Assembly: GCA_011040545.1 (NCBI GenBank)
Contig: DQYM01000186.1
Location: 1 to 7,825 of the forward strand
Direction: 5' to 3'
Source: Candidatus Bathyarchaeota archaeon
GTDB taxonomy: Archaea > Thermoproteota > Bathyarchaeia > EX4484-135
Length of the DNA: 7,825 nucleotides
The notes under the pieces were generated by a model, which saw only the letters and a list, made by a program, of their open reading frames with translations, was not told the origin of the DNA and did no database searches. Both the position numbers and the translations under genes were made by a program. Numbering within the stretch: position 1 is the stretch's first letter; each line of letters begins with the position of its first letter. Below, one piece after another: positions 5,783 to 7,825 of this stretch.

Positions 5783-5801
5783 CCTACATGAGGTGATGGG
5801 A
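5774..5801 (-). promoter_or_regulatory. 10-bp perfect inverted repeat over a stop/start junction
   Basis: Arms 5774-5783 and 5792-5801 are exact reverse complements with an 8-base loop. In the minus-strand transcript the second arm holds the TGA stop of the zinc-ribbon gene and the GTG/ATG start of the membrane protein. The first arm together with the first loop bases reads AUCACCUC, like the 16S rRNA 3' tail. A hairpin would hide the start until a ribosome finishing the upstream gene opens it. The repeat is seen directly; the coupling role is inferred. Confidence 0.6.
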
Positions 5802-5988
5802 ACTCATGGCCACACCTAGGGCACTTTATGAAGGCGCACTGAACCAGCGAGGGACAGCCAGCACAGGCAAACGTCCTAGCGTAGGATATGTCAAACGTGA
5901 AGCCACATCTAGGGCAGGTTACCAGCCTCTTGCTACCGCTCTTCCTCCTCGGCGTCCTCCTCCACCCCTGATGGGCAAGGGAGGCCAT
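5779..5988 (-). CDS. Seven-cysteine zinc-ribbon miniprotein
   Basis: A 69-residue protein with a basic N-terminus (RRTPRRKSGSKR, 10-21) and seven cysteines: C25 and C28 in CPRCG, C42 and C45 in CAGC, C51, and C56 and C59 in a second CPRCG. The two CPRCG knuckles form a likely zinc ribbon, with the middle three Cys possibly binding a second metal ion. Similar small 'CPxCG..FDxSY..' proteins occur in archaea, but I cannot assign a function; nucleic-acid or protein binding is plausible. The ATG at 5988 is the only good start before an upstream stop (TAA at 6024-6022). There is no ribosome-binding site at normal spacing, and a possible TATA element about 34 bases upstream suggests a leaderless or near-leaderless message. 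It is the first gene of the operon with the basic membrane protein and the Nfo-like protein. An opposite-strand frame overlaps it but lacks these motifs. Confidence 0.8.
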   Translation of the reverse strand: MASLAHQGWRRTPRRKSGSKRLVTCPRCGFTFDISYARTFACAGCPSLVQCAFIKCPRCGHEFPSPHVG

Positions 5989-5989
5989 G

Positions 5990-6027
5990 CATAAAAGCTC
6001 TGCTAGCTCCCCTCCGAACGCTTATCA
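5990..6027. promoter_or_regulatory. Divergent promoter region with two candidate TATA boxes
   Basis: Two AT-rich cores lie between the divergent zinc-ribbon and RadB-like genes. CATAAAAG (5990-5997) read on plus gives a start near 6021 and a leader that includes the ribosome site of the RadB-like gene. TGATAAGC (6027-6020 on minus) sits about 34 bases before the ATG at 5988, which fits a nearly leaderless zinc-ribbon transcript. The second core read on plus (GCTTATCA) could also drive the RadB-like gene, but that transcript would begin after its ribosome site. Assignment of each box is tentative. Confidence 0.4.
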
Positions 6028-6043
6028 CAGCCCTAGCTGAGCC

Positions 6044-6048
6044 GAGGT
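6044..6048 (+). promoter_or_regulatory. Shine-Dalgarno site of the RadB-like gene
   Basis: GAGGT ends 6 bases before the ATG at 6055 and matches the archaeal 16S tail. It supports this start and implies a message with a leader, unlike the probable leaderless genes elsewhere in the window. Confidence 0.55.
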
Positions 6049-6054
6049 AAGGGC

Positions 6055-6756
6055 ATGAGGGAGCTCGTAATACCAACGAGCTGCACGGCCATAGATGAGC
6101 TCCTAGGCGGTGGCCTAAGGGAGGGCACCGTCCTCCTCGTGTACGGTGCTGCGGAAACGGGCAAGACCACGCTTGCCCTCCAGCTAGCCCTCAACTGCTC
6201 AAGCATGGGCCACAAGGCCCTCTTCGTGGATTGTGAGGGGACGCTCAGGGCCGAGAGGATAAGGGCCATATCTGGTGGTGAGCCAGCTGCCCTTGAGAAC
6301 CTAACCATAGCTAGGCCAAGGGACTTCATGGAGCAATCAAACATAATAGATAGCCTTGAGCAATTCGCTATGGCTGGCCTAGCCCTAGTTGCCATAGATA
6401 CCATAACTGGCCTGTACAGGCTTGAGGTCGCAAGGGGGGTTGATGCCTTCAAGCTGAACAGGGAGCTGGGCAGGCAGGCAGCGGTTGTAGCTGAGGTAGC
6501 CCACGACTACGGCCTTGCAGCCATCCTAACGAGCCAGGTGAGGGCCAGGCTAGAGGGGGCGGGGCCTGAGCCAGAGGGCGTGGAGCCAGTAGCCAATAGG
6601 ATCCTCAAGTACTGGGCCGATTTAGTCCTACACCTTAAGCCAACTGGTAGGCCTGGCCTTAGGATGGCAACCCTTGAGAAGGGGCCAGGGGCAAGTAGCC
6701 CTATGGCCACGAAGTTCTTTAGGATAACCGAGGGGGGAATAGTAGATGCCTTCTGA
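6055..6756 (+). CDS. RadB-like RecA-family ATPase (RadA paralogue)
   Basis: The 233-residue protein is a bare RecA-type ATPase core without the N-terminal helix-hairpin-helix domain of RadA, the size expected for RadB or crenarchaeal RadA paralogues. Seen in order: ELLGGGLREGTVLLVYG, Walker A GAAETGKT (31-38), the 'FVDCEG' strand with Glu61, Walker B LVAIDT with Asp115 followed by a RadB-like 'ITGLYRLE', the Asn135 helix, and the 'TSQVRAR' motif at 159-165 equivalent to the L2-region NQV of RadA. RadB-type proteins bind ATP and single-stranded DNA and modulate recombination, often with weak strand exchange of their own. A KaiC-like ATPase is the alternative, but the YRLE and SQV motifs favour the RadA/RadB branch. 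The ATG is supported by GAGGT upstream. Its last 11 bases overlap the start of carS, so both are co-transcribed. Confidence 0.82.
   Translation: MRELVIPTSCTAIDELLGGGLREGTVLLVYGAAETGKTTLALQLALNCSSMGHKALFVDCEGTLRAERIRAISGGEPAALENLTIARPRDFMEQSNIIDSLEQFAMAGLALVAIDTITGLYRLEVARGVDAFKLNRELGRQAAVVAEVAHDYGLAAILTSQVRARLEGAGPEPEGVEPVANRILKYWADLVLHLKPTGRPGLRMATLEKGPGASSPMATKFFRITEGGIVDAF
6730..6737 (+). promoter_or_regulatory. G-rich ribosome-binding site of carS
   Basis: GAGGGGGG inside the end of the RadB-like gene lies 8 bases before the carS ATG at 6746. It supports this start and coupled translation. Confidence 0.45.
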
Positions 6757-7285
6757 GGTCCTATCTGCCCTACTGGCCTACCTGGCTAGCCTAATACCAC
6801 GCTGGCTAGCCTACGTGCTCCCAGCCTACTTCGCAAATGGAGCACCTGTCCTCTTCGGTGGCGGGAGGCCAATTGATGGAGGTAGGCTCTTCATAGATGG
6901 AAGGCCGATCTTTGGGCCTAGGAAGACCATAAGGGGCTTCATATCTGGCGTCCTAGCTGGCCTCATAACTGGCCTCCTGCTTGGCCTAGCGGGCCTGTTC
7001 CCCCTCCTCCCAGATGGAGCGATCCTAGGCTTCCTCATGGGGCTTGGTGCTATGCTTGGGGATCTAGCTGGCTCCTTCCTCAAGAGGCGCTTGAATAGGC
7101 CACCTGGGTCGCCAGCACCAGGCCTAGATCAGCTTGACTTCCTACTAGGGGCCATACTGCTATCCCTGCCCTACAGGCCACCAGAGCTAGATGTGCTCAT
7201 CTGCTCCCTCGTATTAACGCCAGCCATCCACCTAGCTACTAACTACGGGGCCTACAAGCTAGGCTTGAAGAAAGAGCCCTGGTAG
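6746..7285 (+). CDS. carS: CDP-archaeol synthase (CarS)
   Basis: CarS joins CTP to 2,3-di-O-geranylgeranylglyceryl phosphate, giving CDP-archaeol and diphosphate, the activated precursor for archaeal phospholipid head groups; it acts in the cell membrane. The family signature is complete: YFANGAPVLFGGGRPIDGG (28-46), FGPRKTIRGF (56-65), a GDLAGSFLKRRLNRPPGSPA stretch in the middle cytoplasmic region, then PGLDQLDFLLGA. Several hydrophobic helices (about 8-30, 66-85, 92-112, 130-145, 150-172) match the usual five-segment topology, and 179 residues is normal. The ATG lies within the RadB-like gene (11-base overlap) and has a G-rich site 8 bases upstream. Pairing a lipid enzyme with a recombination ATPase probably reflects operon packing. 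It is followed by 30 bases and then the convergent surface-protein gene. Confidence 0.95.
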   Translation: MPSEVLSALLAYLASLIPRWLAYVLPAYFANGAPVLFGGGRPIDGGRLFIDGRPIFGPRKTIRGFISGVLAGLITGLLLGLAGLFPLLPDGAILGFLMGLGAMLGDLAGSFLKRRLNRPPGSPAPGLDQLDFLLGAILLSLPYRPPELDVLICSLVLTPAIHLATNYGAYKLGLKKEPW

Positions 7286-7315
7286 TGCTGAGGGGCACGC
7301 CATGTATATTAGCCC

Positions 7316-7825
7316 CTAGGCCCCCTTAGCAGCCCTCCTCCTCGCCAGCACTATAACGCCTAGGAGCGCTGCTACACCGATTACAGCTCCAACAGCTATA
7401 ACAAGCCAAGGGGATATTACTGCTTGAGCTGCTAGCCTAAGCGTTACCACGTGCTCCTGATCTTCCCTACTCAAGGCAACATCTGACCAGGTGATCTCAT
7501 AGCCCTCCTTGCTTACCTTGAGCTTATATGGGCCTGCTGGCACGTTCTCAAATACAGCCCAGCCATCAGGGCCAGTTGGCTTAGTCATTATGCCAGTTTC
7601 ATTAGGCCAGACCAGGGAGACATCTGCACCTGCTATTGGGTTCCCATTCTCATCAACTACTCTAACCCTCAGGTCGTAGACACGGCAGGGAACGTGCTCC
7701 AATACTAAATCGCCAGTGTAGTTAGCATCCCATATGAGCGTGAGCTTAGCCACTAGCACGCCCCATAGGTAGGCCTCCACGGTTAGGTCCTGGGCTGGTA
7801 GTGGATCTAGCGTTGCCCAGCCATC
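7316..7825 (-). CDS. Surface protein with carboxypeptidase-regulatory-like repeats and membrane anchor (5'-partial)
   Basis: The frame stays open to the right edge, so this is the C-terminal 169 residues of a longer protein; the GTG at 7780 is internal. A complete CarboxypepD-regulatory/Ig-like beta domain covers about visible residues 48-131: VVDENGNPIAGADVSL, then TGPDGWAVFENVPAGPYKLKV and a GY motif. The first visible residues, DGWATLDPLPA, are the tail of a preceding copy. A hydrophobic helix (about 138-161, PWLVIAVGAVIG onwards) ending in LARRR and a short basic tail anchors it, with the domains outside and the C-terminus inside. An N-glycosylation sequon (NYT) is seen near the start and another (NET) in the domain. 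Such proteins are S-layer-associated, adhesive or substrate-binding; the N-terminal domains that would decide this lie outside the window. It ends 30 bases from carS, tail to tail. Confidence 0.82.
   Translation of the reverse strand, partial: DGWATLDPLPAQDLTVEAYLWGVLVAKLTLIWDANYTGDLVLEHVPCRVYDLRVRVVDENGNPIAGADVSLVWPNETGIMTKPTGPDGWAVFENVPAGPYKLKVSKEGYEITWSDVALSREDQEHVVTLRLAAQAVISPWLVIAVGAVIGVAALLGVIVLARRRAAKGA

Overview
The window reads as a compact piece of an archaeal chromosome, most likely from a thermophilic Thermoproteota/Crenarchaeota-type lineage. Evidence for an archaeon: a CDP-archaeol synthase (ether-lipid synthesis), an archaeal-type preflagellin/prepilin peptidase, a RadB/RadA-paralogue ATPase and a HdrA/MvhD-type redox protein. 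TATA-box promoters lie about 30 bases before start codons, and GTG and TTG starts are common. Arg is mostly AGG, Ile mostly ATA, and the tetranucleotide CTAG is strikingly frequent. I cannot place it more precisely from sequence alone.

Layout, left to right: (1) 1-561 +, the C-terminal end of a HdrA-MvhD fusion whose 5' part lies outside the window. (2) A + pair, 646-1428 (ECF S-component-like membrane protein) and 1441-2466 (CitG-like family), read from a probable leaderless promoter. (3) 2446-2865 -, a YccU-like CoA-binding protein whose 3' end overlaps the CitG-like gene. (4) A + pair behind a good BRE/TATA element, 2942-3280 (small two-helix membrane protein with a poly-Glu tail) and 3301-4089 (prepilin peptidase). 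(5) A - operon transcribed from 5988 down to 4086: a seven-cysteine zinc-ribbon miniprotein, an unknown membrane protein with an Arg-rich loop, and an endonuclease IV-like TIM-barrel protein. (6) A + pair, 6055-6756 (RadB-like ATPase) and 6746-7285 (CarS), which overlap by 11 bases. (7) 7316-7825 -, the C-terminal end of a surface protein with tandem carboxypeptidase-regulatory-like domains and a membrane anchor, cut by the right edge. The longest gap between genes is 84 bases. I see no tRNA, rRNA, CRISPR array, insertion sequence or sign of recent transfer.

The genes do not form one pathway. The window looks like housekeeping and accessory core genes packed in short operons. The points most worth a second look are: an MvhD domain that has lost every expected iron-sulfur cysteine; a perfect 10-bp inverted repeat at the junction between the zinc-ribbon and membrane-protein genes, whose arms look like the Shine-Dalgarno and anti-Shine-Dalgarno sequences; the uncharacterised zinc-ribbon/membrane/Nfo-like operon, whose Nfo-like product has Lys where E. 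coli Nfo has a zinc-binding Asp; and the acidic-tailed membrane protein beside the prepilin peptidase. I found no clearly new defence or mobile system.
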